This document shows positions 1-9,363 of a stretch of 60,256 nucleotides of DNA, in pieces (position 1 is the stretch's first letter; each line of letters starts with the position of its first letter). Source of the stretch: Microcaldota archaeon (GTDB lineage Archaea; Micrarchaeota; Micrarchaeia; Micrarchaeales; CABMGC01); the NCBI GenBank assembly GCA_021850705.1, contig JAJZKU010000004.1, positions 1 to 60,256 of the forward strand. Reading direction: 5' to 3'. Below the pieces are notes generated by a model that was given only the letters and a program-made list of their open reading frames with translations, did not search any database and was not told the origin of the DNA. Both the position numbers and the translations under genes were made by a program.

Positions 1-199
1 AAAAGACTTGACAAGGCTCTGCTTCGCTTCCAGCACTGTATACTCATCATCATAGAGTATGTGCTGTAATACCCTGTAGCACCTTTTGCTGTGCTCGTGC
101 CTAGGAGTAAAGTTCTTAGGCAAAAACTGTACCGCTTCTTTTATTGCAGCTTCTATATCCTTCGCATCATACGTGACCGTGTGTGTATCTTCTGGCATC
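1..199 (-). CDS. hypothetical protein, partial (runs off left edge)
   Basis: Open minus-strand frame from ATG at 199: MPEDTHTVTYDAKDIEAAIKEAVQFLPKNFTPRHEHSKRCYRVLQHILYDDEYTVLEAKQSLVKSF... Confidence 0.6.
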
Positions 200-310
200 T
201 GTTCACCCTATCCCCACTATTACATGTACTTCAAATAATATAAACCTGCTTGTGCCAAAGTGGCATTTCAGGTACACCGCTCCAAAACAGCAGAGATCAA
301 GCGATCCTGC

Positions 311-1624
311 TTAAGGTACGAGAAGGTCAGGAGTCCTTGGGAAGAGAACCGCTTCACGTATGTTCTGTATTCCCAGTATCTTCATGGTGAGCCTCTCTAT
401 GCCTATGCTGAAACCTCCATGTGGCGGAGCCCCGTATTTGAAGAATTCGCTGAACCACTTAAGGTTATCGACATTCAAACCTTTGCCCTTTGCCTGTTCT
501 ATTATCTTCTCATACCTGTGCTCCCTCTGCCCTCCGCTGCTTATCTCAAGCCCCTTGTACATGAGGTCTACGCTCCTGGCCCACTGCGGTTCATCGTCAA
601 AGCGCATGACGTAGAATGGCTTTATCGCATAAGGGAACCTGTTTACGAAGAAGAAATCAGAATTATACTTCTCTTTTACATACTTTCCAAGGGCAGCTTC
701 CCCCTGCTTGTTGTAATCTTCTTCCCCTCTTTTTGGTTTGAAGCCCAGCTCCTCAAGAATGTCATAGACTCCTGGGAATTCCAGAACAGGGAAATGCTCC
801 GGTATGCGTATATCAGCTTCAAACATGGCCAGCTCCTCCTTGCATTCATCCAAAACCGTCTTCATTGCGCTCTTTACCAGCCCTTCCTCAAGCTCCATCA
901 CATCCTTCTCATTCTCTATGTACGACATCTCTGCAGCGCATGTCCTGTGCTCTGTAAGGTGCATGGGAGTATTGCTAAGCTCTGCGCGCCAGCTCGGTCC
1001 TATCTCATAGACTCGCTCGAAGCCCGCGACCATCAGAAGCTGCCTGTGCAGCTGCGGATCCTGCCTCAGATATGCATTCTTGCCGAAGTGCTTTAGCTGG
1101 AATACTTCCGAGCCGCCTTCCGAAGAGGCACCCATCAGGCTAGGAGTAAAGGTCTGCATGAACTTCTGCGAATAAAGATACCTCTGCATCCCTTCCATCA
1201 GCTTCGACTGCACCAGGAAGACGGCCGTGTTCTTCTGGTTCCTCAGGTCCAGAGCCCTCCAGCTCAGCCTCTTGTCAACGCTGCTCTCATTCATTCCTTC
1301 AATGTCTATGGGAGAAGGCCCGCTGGTCTTGCTGACTATCTCTATCTTAGTAGGTAAGAGCTCCTTTCCAAGCGATGTCTTTATCTCCTTGGGCACCGTT
1401 CCCTCTACAATCACAAAATCATTTGGCATGAGCTGCTCTGCGACCTTGAGCAGTTCTGGCTCCATGCTGTTCTTCAATATTGTTACCTGGGCAGACCCTG
1501 TTATATCCCTGACCCATACGAAAATGGCGCTCTTGAGATTGTTTACCTTTACTACTCTTCCGCCTACCCTCGCCCTGCTCCCATGTTCCAGCTTCATGTC
1601 CTTTATATACTCTACTCTAAGCAC
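311..1624 (-). CDS. aspS: aspartyl-tRNA(Asp/Asn) synthetase, archaeal type
   Basis: N-terminal OB-fold (GGRVVKVNNLKSAIFVWVRDITGSAQVT) and class II motifs (FTPSLMGASSEGGSEVFQLKHFGKNAYLRQDPQLHRQ; HGGFSIGIERLTMKILGIQNIREAVLFPR). Confidence 0.96.
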   Translation of the reverse strand: MLRVEYIKDMKLEHGSRARVGGRVVKVNNLKSAIFVWVRDITGSAQVTILKNSMEPELLKVAEQLMPNDFVIVEGTVPKEIKTSLGKELLPTKIEIVSKTSGPSPIDIEGMNESSVDKRLSWRALDLRNQKNTAVFLVQSKLMEGMQRYLYSQKFMQTFTPSLMGASSEGGSEVFQLKHFGKNAYLRQDPQLHRQLLMVAGFERVYEIGPSWRAELSNTPMHLTEHRTCAAEMSYIENEKDVMELEEGLVKSAMKTVLDECKEELAMFEADIRIPEHFPVLEFPGVYDILEELGFKPKRGEEDYNKQGEAALGKYVKEKYNSDFFFVNRFPYAIKPFYVMRFDDEPQWARSVDLMYKGLEISSGGQREHRYEKIIEQAKGKGLNVDNLKWFSEFFKYGAPPHGGFSIGIERLTMKILGIQNIREAVLFPRTPDLLVP

Positions 1625-1697
1625 AATATCACTCTGACGTATTGCTTTATACAGGGAATTTTATTAAAACGTTATGTATAATATTAGAGGCGATCTA

Positions 1698-1832
1698 ATG
1701 TGCAAAGTCTGTCAAACTATGATAGGATGCAGTTGCTACTGCAAGGATATATGGCGTGCAGCAGAGTACAACCATACGACTAAGAAGGAGGAGCAGTACT
1801 GCTCAAAGTGCAACCATGCAACTCCATCATGA
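1698..1832 (+). CDS. small Cys-rich (zinc-binding-like) protein, 44 aa
   Basis: ATG..TGA: MCKVCQTMIGCSCYCKDIWRAAEYNHTTKKEEQYCSKCNHATPS; two CxxC pairs plus CxCxC. Shorter than the ORF-track cutoff. Confidence 0.45.
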   Translation: MCKVCQTMIGCSCYCKDIWRAAEYNHTTKKEEQYCSKCNHATPS

Positions 1833-1847
1833 TATGTGTAGATATTT

Positions 1848-2375
1848 ATGGAATTGAATACTCTTTCCGATTATGAGAGCGCGTATCCGCACCTGCGGAA
1901 AGTAACTCTATGCTATCTTATTGACAAAGAGGGGCTGGTTCTCATAGCAATGAAGAAGAGGGGCTTCGGCGTAGGCAAATGGAACGGAGTAGGTGGCAAG
2001 CTTGCCGAAGGAGAATCAGTCGAAGATGCATTATTGAGAGAGACAAAAGAAGAGATAGCTGTTGATCTCAAGTCATTCAGGAAGACAGGCGTGATAAGAT
2101 TCTACTTTAGCGGAGAGGAGAGTTCCAAGTTTAACCAGGAGGTGCATGTATTCATAGCCGATTCATGGGAGGGCGAACCCAGGGAAAGCGAGGAGATGAA
2201 GCCCAAGTGGGTCCATCCTAAAGACCTTCCTTTGGAAGAGATGTGGCCTGATGACAGGTACTGGCTGAAAGACGCGCTGAATGGCAATTACATCACAGCG
2301 TCCTTTCTCTTCGACGAAAATAGCAATGTCAAGGAGAGTGACATACAGATAAAACCAAAGGCGAATATAGTATGA
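1848..2375 (+). CDS. NUDIX hydrolase (MTH1/8-oxo-dGTPase-like)
   Basis: NUDIX box [23 protein letters not shown]-terminal [34 protein letters not shown]. Confidence 0.9.
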   Translation: MELNTLSDYESAYPHLRKVTLCYLIDKEGLVLIAMKKRGFGVGKWNGVGGKLAEGESVEDALLRETKEEIAVDLKSFRKTGVIRFYFSGEESSKFNQEVHVFIADSWEGEPRESEEMKPKWVHPKDLPLEEMWPDDRYWLKDALNGNYITASFLFDENSNVKESDIQIKPKANIV

Positions 2376-2752
2376 AACTCAACAAACTCACAAAGGAAGA
2401 GGAGAAGGTAATCGTGCACAAAGGGACAGAGCGTCCTTTCTCCGGTGAATATGATGACTTCTACGAAAAGGGCATATATGTCTGCAGGCGCTGCGAAGCT
2501 CCATTATACAAGTCAGATGACAAGTTTGATGCGCACTGCGGCTGGCCGAGCTTCGACCAGGAGATTCCAGGGGCTGTGAAAAGGTTGCCTGATCCTGATG
2601 GGAGAAGGACTGAGATAGAGTGTGCAAGATGCGGAGCGCATCTTGGCCATGTCTTTATTGGAGAAGGGCTTACTCCAAAGAATACAAGATACTGTGTAAA
2701 TTCAATCTCCATGAAGTTTATCCTTGAAGCAAAGGATAAACACAAGGCATGA
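2372..2752 (+). CDS. msrB: peptide-methionine (R)-S-oxide reductase
   Basis: [28 protein letters not shown]...[12 protein letters not shown]...[11 protein letters not shown]; 4-nt overlap with upstream NUDIX gene. Confidence 0.95.
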   Translation: MKLNKLTKEEEKVIVHKGTERPFSGEYDDFYEKGIYVCRRCEAPLYKSDDKFDAHCGWPSFDQEIPGAVKRLPDPDGRRTEIECARCGAHLGHVFIGEGLTPKNTRYCVNSISMKFILEAKDKHKA

Positions 2753-2845
2753 TTGGCAAAATGCAGTTATGTCCACTGCATTGATTTAAATAGATACTCT
2801 ACAAATTATGCAGTATCTTATTTCACCAATCGCTTACTGCAAATA

Positions 2846-4375
2846 ATGGACGTTTATGTTGATATAATGGCTGGGAAGAGCGCCAATCCTGCGGCTGAGA
2901 AAAAACCTATTCACGAGAACATAATACTCGGAGTGATACTGATAGCCGTGCTCATGGCGGCAATAGACTCTACCATAGTGCTTCTCGCCTTCCCTGCGAT
3001 TGTAAGCTCGCTCCATTCGAACCTTGCAACGATAATCTGGGTAATACTAATCTACATGCTTGTCAGCGCAGTTGCAACCACGCAGTTCGGAAAGGTCGGG
3101 GACATGTTTGGCAGGAGCAGGGTGTTCATAGCCGGTTTAGTTGTATTCACAATATCATCATTTCTCTGCGGAATAGCTCCAACTGACGTACTGCTCATAG
3201 TATTCAGGGCGATACAGGGGCTAGGCGGGGCGATGATCTCGGCTACAAGCGGAGCGATAATAGCCGATACCTTCGAAAGGCAGAGGATAGGCAGGGCATT
3301 CGGCTTCACAGCAATGGCATATAATGTAGGGGCGATACTTGGCATAGTCCTTGGCGGAGTTATAACCACCTTCATAGGATGGCAGTACATATTCTTCATA
3401 AATGTGCCTATAGGCATAGTTGCATTGATTCTGGGAGTGAAGTACATAAAGGACAAGCAGATCTTCGGAGCTAAGCTTGATATAGCCGGCATGGTGACGC
3501 TGGCTGTCTCTCTTTCCCTGCTTCTTTATGGGGGGATAGGTTTTGCGTCTACAGGAACAAGTCTTATTAACATCGCATCCGTCTTTGCAGGCGTACTGCT
3601 TATTATCGCATTCTATTTCATAGAGAAGAAAGCAGAGAGCCCTACCATACCATTCGACATGTTCGACAACAAGGTATTCAGGAATTCTGTTCTTGCTGCT
3701 CTTCTCCAGGGATTGGGCTTCCTTGGAGTAGTATTCATGCTTATAATGTATATGCAGGGAGTAAGAGGCTTTACGCCATTCTATGCCTCTCTTCTTCTTG
3801 TACCTGGTTATGTAATAAGCGGGATAGTCGCTCCTTATATGGGAAGGCTATCAGACAAGCACGGCGCAAGGATAGTCGCAACTCTTGGAATAGTACTACA
3901 GCTTCTCGGAGTAGTCGTATACCTATTCATAGCGCAGAATACTACGATATACCTGATAATATTAGGTTCATTAATAATGGGCATAGGAGGAGCGATGTTC
4001 TGGCCTGCAAATAGCAGCGCCATAATGGCACATGCTGAACAGAGACGATTCGGAATCGCCTCAGGACTATCAAGGCTCTTCTCTACAATGGGCATGATGG
4101 GCAGCTTCATAGTCGTCTTTGTAGTTGCAGCATTCTCTATCCCACGTGCTCAAGCCTTTGAGATATTCGTAGGAACATCCACAATCTCAGGAAATATAGC
4201 CGGAGCCTTCATCACAGGCATGCGCTACTCATTCGTAGCGATGATAGTTATACTTGCAATAGCCGGTGCGATCTCACTTGTAAGGGGAAAAGAAGACAGA
4301 TCTGCAAGCCATAGTGCAGAACAGCCAAAGTCTAAGAATCCTGAGGATAAGAGAACGAAGTCAGGGCAGAAGTAA
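2846..4375 (+). CDS. MFS transporter, DHA2-like (14-TM) drug/proton antiporter
   Basis: LDSTIVNVALP-like motif (AAIDSTIVLLAFPAI), GKVGDMFGRSRVF motif A, many TM segments; start chosen at internal ATG 2846 of ORF 2753-4375. Confidence 0.88.
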   Translation: MDVYVDIMAGKSANPAAEKKPIHENIILGVILIAVLMAAIDSTIVLLAFPAIVSSLHSNLATIIWVILIYMLVSAVATTQFGKVGDMFGRSRVFIAGLVVFTISSFLCGIAPTDVLLIVFRAIQGLGGAMISATSGAIIADTFERQRIGRAFGFTAMAYNVGAILGIVLGGVITTFIGWQYIFFINVPIGIVALILGVKYIKDKQIFGAKLDIAGMVTLAVSLSLLLYGGIGFASTGTSLINIASVFAGVLLIIAFYFIEKKAESPTIPFDMFDNKVFRNSVLAALLQGLGFLGVVFMLIMYMQGVRGFTPFYASLLLVPGYVISGIVAPYMGRLSDKHGARIVATLGIVLQLLGVVVYLFIAQNTTIYLIILGSLIMGIGGAMFWPANSSAIMAHAEQRRFGIASGLSRLFSTMGMMGSFIVVFVVAAFSIPRAQAFEIFVGTSTISGNIAGAFITGMRYSFVAMIVILAIAGAISLVRGKEDRSASHSAEQPKSKNPEDKRTKSGQK

Positions 4376-4451
4376 ACGGGAATAAGCCAAGGACTACCTC
4401 CTTCCAACATTTCAGTATAAGGTATTTATTTCTTCTCGATAATAATAAAGC

Positions 4452-4511
4452 ATGGGAGAAGGTACTATCATACTCGGAGCAGGCTGCTTCTGGTGCACTA
4501 AACTACACTAA
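4452..4511 (+). pseudogene. possible msrA 5' remnant (19 codons with MsrA active-site motif)
   Basis: MGEGTIILGAGCFWCTKLH*; resembles the N-terminus of intact MsrA at 5223 (MSKSIVLGGGCFWCTQAIF). Confidence 0.5.
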
Positions 4512-4606
4512 ACTGCTGCTTTTGTCTGTGGACATAAGGCAAAAGCCATAGCCCTACTACAATATCATGGTGCTGACTCAATCTATGAATGAATCTGAGA
4601 TAGAGC

Positions 4607-5110
4607 CTACTTTTTAGTGATTATACGAAATATTTGATTCGGCGATAACGACGCATCAATAAAAATTAATCCATTTTCCTTTGCCCTTCTATCGACTGAA
4701 TTTATCCAACCAAAAACAAGTTCCTTCTGGTGCTTGGTCTTGCCGAAGTCATAAGGGCCTGTTCTGGTTTTCAGTCTTTTAGCCAACAACTTCTTGTCTG
4801 CTTTAAGGTAGTATGTTCTATCAAAGAGGTCAAGAACATCAAACTGATTATCTGCACCACCGAATAGATATAATTCACGATTATCTTTTAACAATTTCTT
4901 AAGTTTCCTTACATTCCAGCGCCATCTATGTTCGGACAGCCATTTTTTACTGGCATGTTTCATCATTCGTTTAACATGTCCTCTTTTATCGAGCCATTTA
5001 CCAAGCTCTTCGTCTCCATCAAAAGCAGTCTTGCCTTTCTTTATAAAATAAGCTGTCAGTGTAGTCTTTCCAGTGCCAGGCATGCCAATTACCAGGACGT
5101 GTTTATGCAT
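4607..5110 (-). CDS. P-loop ATPase / nucleotide kinase-like protein
   Basis: Walker A GMPGTGKTT near N-terminus; small kinase-like architecture. Confidence 0.7.
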   Translation of the reverse strand: MHKHVLVIGMPGTGKTTLTAYFIKKGKTAFDGDEELGKWLDKRGHVKRMMKHASKKWLSEHRWRWNVRKLKKLLKDNRELYLFGGADNQFDVLDLFDRTYYLKADKKLLAKRLKTRTGPYDFGKTKHQKELVFGWINSVDRRAKENGLIFIDASLSPNQIFRIITKK

Positions 5111-5222
5111 AGATTAAATATTTACCACACCTATATAAATACAATCTTACTTTTGACCGATTGATGCAAAAGAATAAGAGTGTTTGATGCCGATATATTA
5201 ATTGTCTTGTAATGTGGTATTG

Positions 5223-5741
5223 ATGTCTAAGTCAATAGTACTCGGTGGCGGTTGTTTTTGGTGTACTCAGGCGATATTTGATATGTTTAAGGGAGTTGTC
5301 AAGACAACGCCTGGATACGCAGGAGGGCATACCAAGAATCCGACATATGAGCAGGTGTGCAGTGGCGATACAGGGCATGCTGAAGTCATAAAGGTAGATT
5401 ACGATCCCGATGTAGCGAGTCTTGATAAGCTGCTGGAGATATTCTTCGCTGCACATGATCCGACATCGGTCAACCAACAAGGCGCAGATGTCGGCTCGCA
5501 GTATCGTTCCATAATACTATACACAGATGAGAAGGACAGGAAAGTGATAGAGGCTTACATAAAGGGCATTGCTGGCAACTTCAAGAAGCCCATTGCAACT
5601 GAGGTCAGGAAGCTGGACTCATTCTATCCATCTGAAGATTACCATAAGGACTACTACAAACTTAACCCTTTTCAGCCTTATTGCATGCTTGTCATCAGGC
5701 CTAAAATTGGAAAGATAAAGAAGGAGTTTGATCTGAAGTGA
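5223..5741 (+). CDS. msrA: peptide-methionine (S)-S-oxide reductase
   Basis: GGGCFWCTQAIF, GYAGGHTKNPTYEQVCSGDTGHAEVIKVDYDP, GADVGSQYRSIILY. Confidence 0.96.
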   Translation: MSKSIVLGGGCFWCTQAIFDMFKGVVKTTPGYAGGHTKNPTYEQVCSGDTGHAEVIKVDYDPDVASLDKLLEIFFAAHDPTSVNQQGADVGSQYRSIILYTDEKDRKVIEAYIKGIAGNFKKPIATEVRKLDSFYPSEDYHKDYYKLNPFQPYCMLVIRPKIGKIKKEFDLK

Positions 5742-5748
5742 GACCTTA

Positions 5749-6069
5749 TTACTTCCTACCCATTTTTACTGAAGATACTGCATAATGTCCTGTATCGCGT
5801 ATAAGGCGTATTATACGTTTATGGTAGTTGGAAGCGAAGACGAATATGACAAAGACAATAACTGTCATTATCACTATGAGGGTAAGCCCGTAGTTCAGCC
5901 ATTTTATAACAGAGCTTATATTTGAAGAGTAAGCGTGCAATGAGACCAACGTGGCTATTGCTATAGATACGTCTGCAAAAAGCGACACGTATGCAAGCCT
6001 GTCAAGCATGCGCTTGTAGAATTCCGCCTTTTCAAGGCTTTTAAGTTTCTCCTTATTCAGGTCCACCAA
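5749..6069 (-). CDS. small membrane protein of unknown function
   Basis: Two predicted hydrophobic helices (LAYVSLFADVSIAIATLVSLHAY; WLNYGLTLIVIMTVIVFVIFVFA). Confidence 0.55.
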   Translation of the reverse strand: MVDLNKEKLKSLEKAEFYKRMLDRLAYVSLFADVSIAIATLVSLHAYSSNISSVIKWLNYGLTLIVIMTVIVFVIFVFASNYHKRIIRLIRDTGHYAVSSVKMGRK

Positions 6070-6107
6070 TTAGATCTCCGGATAGACTTAGATGGAAACA
6101 ATTAAAA

Positions 6108-6731
6108 TCATTTTAGATGGACAAAGTCATTGAAGGTAATGAGCCGCCATCTGCCATCGGCTTGCACATCGCATTCCGTTATGCCTGTATTCTCAGTGCG
6201 CATGAACTTCACAATCCTTTCGAAGCTCTCAGGATCAAGGGAATCTCCGAAGAGACCTACTGCAAGTATCATCCTTATAAGGCCGCTGTGCGTGCACACC
6301 AGCACATGCTCCTCCTTCCTGCCTTCTATATACTTTACAACCTTTTTCCCTCTGTCTATCCTGTCGAATATATTCTCTTCGTCAGAGTAGTGCCATTTTG
6401 GGTCTCCTGAATGTTCTACCATTATCTTCTTTATCTTTAGAGAATAAGCTGAATCATGCTTCTTCCCCTCAACTTCAGATGGATTCTTGAATTCGTTCAG
6501 AAGGCTGGTATAAACAACCGGCCTGTCTATTCTTTTTGATATTATCCTTGCAGTATGCGCCGCACGCTCATACCTGCTTGAAAGTATTACATCTACATCT
6601 ACGCCAACGAATCTCTCTGCTATCGTCTCTACCTGCTTGATTCCTGTCTCAGACAGCTTGGTATCCGGTGGCTGATGTATTCCCTTTCCATTCAGCCTGC
6701 TATGACCATGCCTTACTAAGAATACCTTCAT
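6108..6731 (-). CDS. histidine phosphatase / phosphoglycerate mutase family protein
   Basis: KVFLVRHGHSRLNGKG (RHG motif); second His in VLVCTHSGLIRMIL. Confidence 0.88.
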   Translation of the reverse strand: MKVFLVRHGHSRLNGKGIHQPPDTKLSETGIKQVETIAERFVGVDVDVILSSRYERAAHTARIISKRIDRPVVYTSLLNEFKNPSEVEGKKHDSAYSLKIKKIMVEHSGDPKWHYSDEENIFDRIDRGKKVVKYIEGRKEEHVLVCTHSGLIRMILAVGLFGDSLDPESFERIVKFMRTENTGITECDVQADGRWRLITFNDFVHLK

Positions 6732-6782
6732 GATAAGATCACAAGATAATAAAGTTAAAAATGCTTAATAAATGCAATGCAA

Positions 6783-7316
6783 TCAGTAGAGCTCCTTGTT
6801 CTCCAGATGTATCAGTGCCATATGCACGGCCTGCTTTGTATAATCCTTCCTTGTGACTCTGCCATTTGTCAAAAGGCCTATCGCACCCTCTGCAGATCCG
6901 ATCTTCTTATTTTCAGTAAGGCCCAGCTTGTAAAAGGCATCGTTTGCTGTTATCCCAAGCTCATTTATCATATCCGTTACCTTCTTGGGAAACTCGAAAG
7001 CGCATGAAAGGCCAAGGTTGTGCTTCTTCCCATCATATATCGAGCACGCGCAGAAATCCATGCTCCCGCTCTTTGTATGCGGCACCTTCATCAGCCCGGA
7101 TTCTATGCCTATACTGTAATCACAGTCCTTAAATGCAGCTTCAGCCCTATTCACTGCACCCTGAACGGTCTCTTCCAAGGATTTAGGCTGCTCTGAAACT
7201 CCTGTATCAACCGCAATACCCTCCACGTCTGCCTCTTTCAGTACAGGATAATCACCAAGAGCCTCCCTTACTGCCGATACCTTTACCATGTTTGTAGAAG
7301 CCACTACTATCTTCAT
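6783..7316 (-). CDS. inosine/xanthosine triphosphatase (DUF84/YjjX family)
   Basis: MKIVVASTNMVKVSAVREAL; GVSEQPKSLEETVQGAVNRA; SIGIESGL. Confidence 0.88.
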   Translation of the reverse strand: MKIVVASTNMVKVSAVREALGDYPVLKEADVEGIAVDTGVSEQPKSLEETVQGAVNRAEAAFKDCDYSIGIESGLMKVPHTKSGSMDFCACSIYDGKKHNLGLSCAFEFPKKVTDMINELGITANDAFYKLGLTENKKIGSAEGAIGLLTNGRVTRKDYTKQAVHMALIHLENKELY

Positions 7317-7423
7317 ATAATCATCAGAATTTACAGTATTAGCGCAGATTATTATTTGTTATCATACGTCTGAAAACATACGCATATGTTTATAATGTTT
7401 GTCAGAAATTTAATACTGGTTAT

Positions 7424-8224
7424 ATGGATAAGAAACCATTCGTCATAATGGTAGCATCGCAGAAAGGCGGAGTTGGAAAGACTACAGTTGCTATAAACCT
7501 TGCAGCTGCATTGATATATCAGGATTATAAGGTCCTGCTCGTCGATACGGATGTTGACTCATTCAGTATAATGGAACATCTGGGGATACAAGGAGTGGGC
7601 AACGGATTCAAGGAGATAGTGACAGGAAAGGCTGAGATAGAGAATTCACTCTTCGTATACCAGAACATAGATCTTGCAATAATACTCGGTTCTCCTGCAG
7701 ATGAGTCAATGACCTTCAAGCCGGAGCAGCTTGTAAAATTCTATTCGCAGCTTGTAAAGCAGCCCTATGATTTCATAATACTGGATACAAAGCCAGGTAT
7801 GTTCCCAAGCGCGATAGCCAGATACCTTAATGATGTGATAATAGTGTCAACTCCTGATTCTCCATCAATCGCAAGCAGTGCAAAGCTTGCTGCGTACTGC
7901 GAGAAACTCAAAGTCTCGCGCAGGCTTGTAATCAACAGATCAGGGTACAGCAAATTTGAGATGAGCAAGGAGGACACTGAAAAGATGTTCGGAGATGTAG
8001 CTTTTGTCTCTATACCTGAAGACAAGATAGTTCCGGAAAGCCTGTCGAAACAAAAACCTGTCTATCTGATAGACAGGGGTTCGCCTTTCGCTGCTGCTAT
8101 AGACCAGATTGCAAGAGTGTATGGTCTCAAGGCAGGCGACACGGATAACAGTTCTGTAAAGGCCAAGAGGAGAGGCTTCTTCGAGAAGATCGCCTGGTGG
8201 GGCGCAAAAGACGGGAACAAATAA
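7424..8224 (+). CDS. ParA/MinD-family ATPase
   Basis: Deviant Walker A ASQKGGVGKTTVAINLA; LLVDTDVDSF. Confidence 0.9.
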   Translation: MDKKPFVIMVASQKGGVGKTTVAINLAAALIYQDYKVLLVDTDVDSFSIMEHLGIQGVGNGFKEIVTGKAEIENSLFVYQNIDLAIILGSPADESMTFKPEQLVKFYSQLVKQPYDFIILDTKPGMFPSAIARYLNDVIIVSTPDSPSIASSAKLAAYCEKLKVSRRLVINRSGYSKFEMSKEDTEKMFGDVAFVSIPEDKIVPESLSKQKPVYLIDRGSPFAAAIDQIARVYGLKAGDTDNSSVKAKRRGFFEKIAWWGAKDGNK

Positions 8225-8352
8225 TCCTTATTGCCAATAAGCGAACATTAAATGAATGACAGTAAGACTATTGCCATACTATGAACGTGGTGTAGCTGTA
8301 CATCTGATTCTGCTATTCTTAAAGTAAATCGAGAGAATACTTAACGCAGCCT

Positions 8353-9216
8353 TTAATCAGAGTTGTTTCCTCCACAGCAACCACTGTTACTATTGTTATT
8401 GTCGTCTCCGTTGCCTCCTGTTCCTTTCCAATGCTGGCTGTGAGTGCTCGCTTCATAGTCGCCATGTGAATCTGCGTTGTTATCACAGTTATCATGATGA
8501 TGATCCATGCCTTGGTTATTATTCATATGGTTGTACCACATCCAGGTATTCAACGGTGCAAATACAAAATTACCTCCCCATGTTCCTCTAAACATACTAA
8601 TATATTCGGAATAATTTCCTGTTGAATTACCTGTCCAGTTTCCAGACCACGTTGAGTTTGCAGAGCTTGTATTCCAGTTATTGTAGTTCCAGCTGCCCCA
8701 TCCCCAATAACTCCAGCCCCATCCGTATCCATGGTGCTGGGTATCATTTTCAGTTATGTTGCACTGCTGAATTGTAGTTGTTGGTGCAGTGGTTGAAAGA
8801 GAAGTGGATGATAATGTAGATGTGCTAGATGATGTGGAAGTTGATGAAGTTGAAGTAGATGTGCTTGTAGATGTTGATGAAGTTGAAGTAGACGTGCTAG
8901 TGGAAGTTGAAGTAGATGTGCTTGTCGGAACTGATGTGCTAGTAGATGTGCTTGTAGATGTTGATGAAGTTGAAGTAGACGTGCTAGTGGAAGTTGAAGT
9001 AGATGTGCTTGTCGGAACTGATGTGCTTATGGACGTAGACGTGCTTGTAGAAGAGGAAGTACTTGAAGATGTTGATGAAGTTGAAGTAGACGCTATGCTT
9101 GTCGTGCTGCTGGTACTGGTAATTCCGCTTCCAGGACTAGCATGTACTACGAATGGCAACATCATCATTGCAAAAACTGCAATACCCAGTATAATTCCAA
9201 CCTTACTAACATTCAT
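8353..9216 (-). CDS. secreted/surface Ser-Thr-rich low-complexity protein with W/G/N/H-rich C-terminal domain
   Basis: N-terminal signal-like segment (VGIILGIAVFAMMMLPFVVHASPG), (ST)n tract with VPTSTST repeats, many N-x-S/T sequons. Confidence 0.75.
   Translation of the reverse strand: MNVSKVGIILGIAVFAMMMLPFVVHASPGSGITSTSSTTSIASTSTSSTSSSTSSSTSTSTSISTSVPTSTSTSTSTSTSTSTSSTSTSTSTSTSVPTSTSTSTSTSTSTSTSSTSTSTSTSTSSTSTSSSTSTLSSTSLSTTAPTTTIQQCNITENDTQHHGYGWGWSYWGWGSWNYNNWNTSSANSTWSGNWTGNSTGNYSEYISMFRGTWGGNFVFAPLNTWMWYNHMNNNQGMDHHHDNCDNNADSHGDYEASTHSQHWKGTGGNGDDNNNSNSGCCGGNNSD
8856..9029. repeat. two tandem copies of an ~87 bp unit inside the Ser/Thr-rich gene
   Basis: The run tagatgtgcttgtagatgttgatgaagttgaagtagacgtgctagtgg...ggaactgatgtgct recurs at an 87-nt offset (8856 and 8943); 29 aa in-frame repeat. 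Confidence 0.8.
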
Positions 9217-9363
9217 ATCTGCACCTAATAATGTTAAGTGCTGTTGTTAAGATATTAAAACGTTGCTGTTATATTAAAGCAATCTAAAACATGCAAGGGA
9301 GATAGATAAACTATTTATTAGTTAGGTTTCTCTATATAGTCATAACAGGATCCGACGATTATC

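Noticed and set aside
260-1096. Plus-strand 278-aa ORF antisense to aspS
   Set aside because: Lies over the conserved aspartyl-tRNA synthetase coding frame; no family features.
8789-9250. Plus-strand ORF rich in VDV/EVDVLV repeats (153 aa)
   Set aside because: Antisense shadow of the Ser/Thr-repeat gene on the minus strand; composition follows from the (ACT/TCN) repeat, and the minus-strand ORF has a signal peptide and a sensible C-terminal domain.
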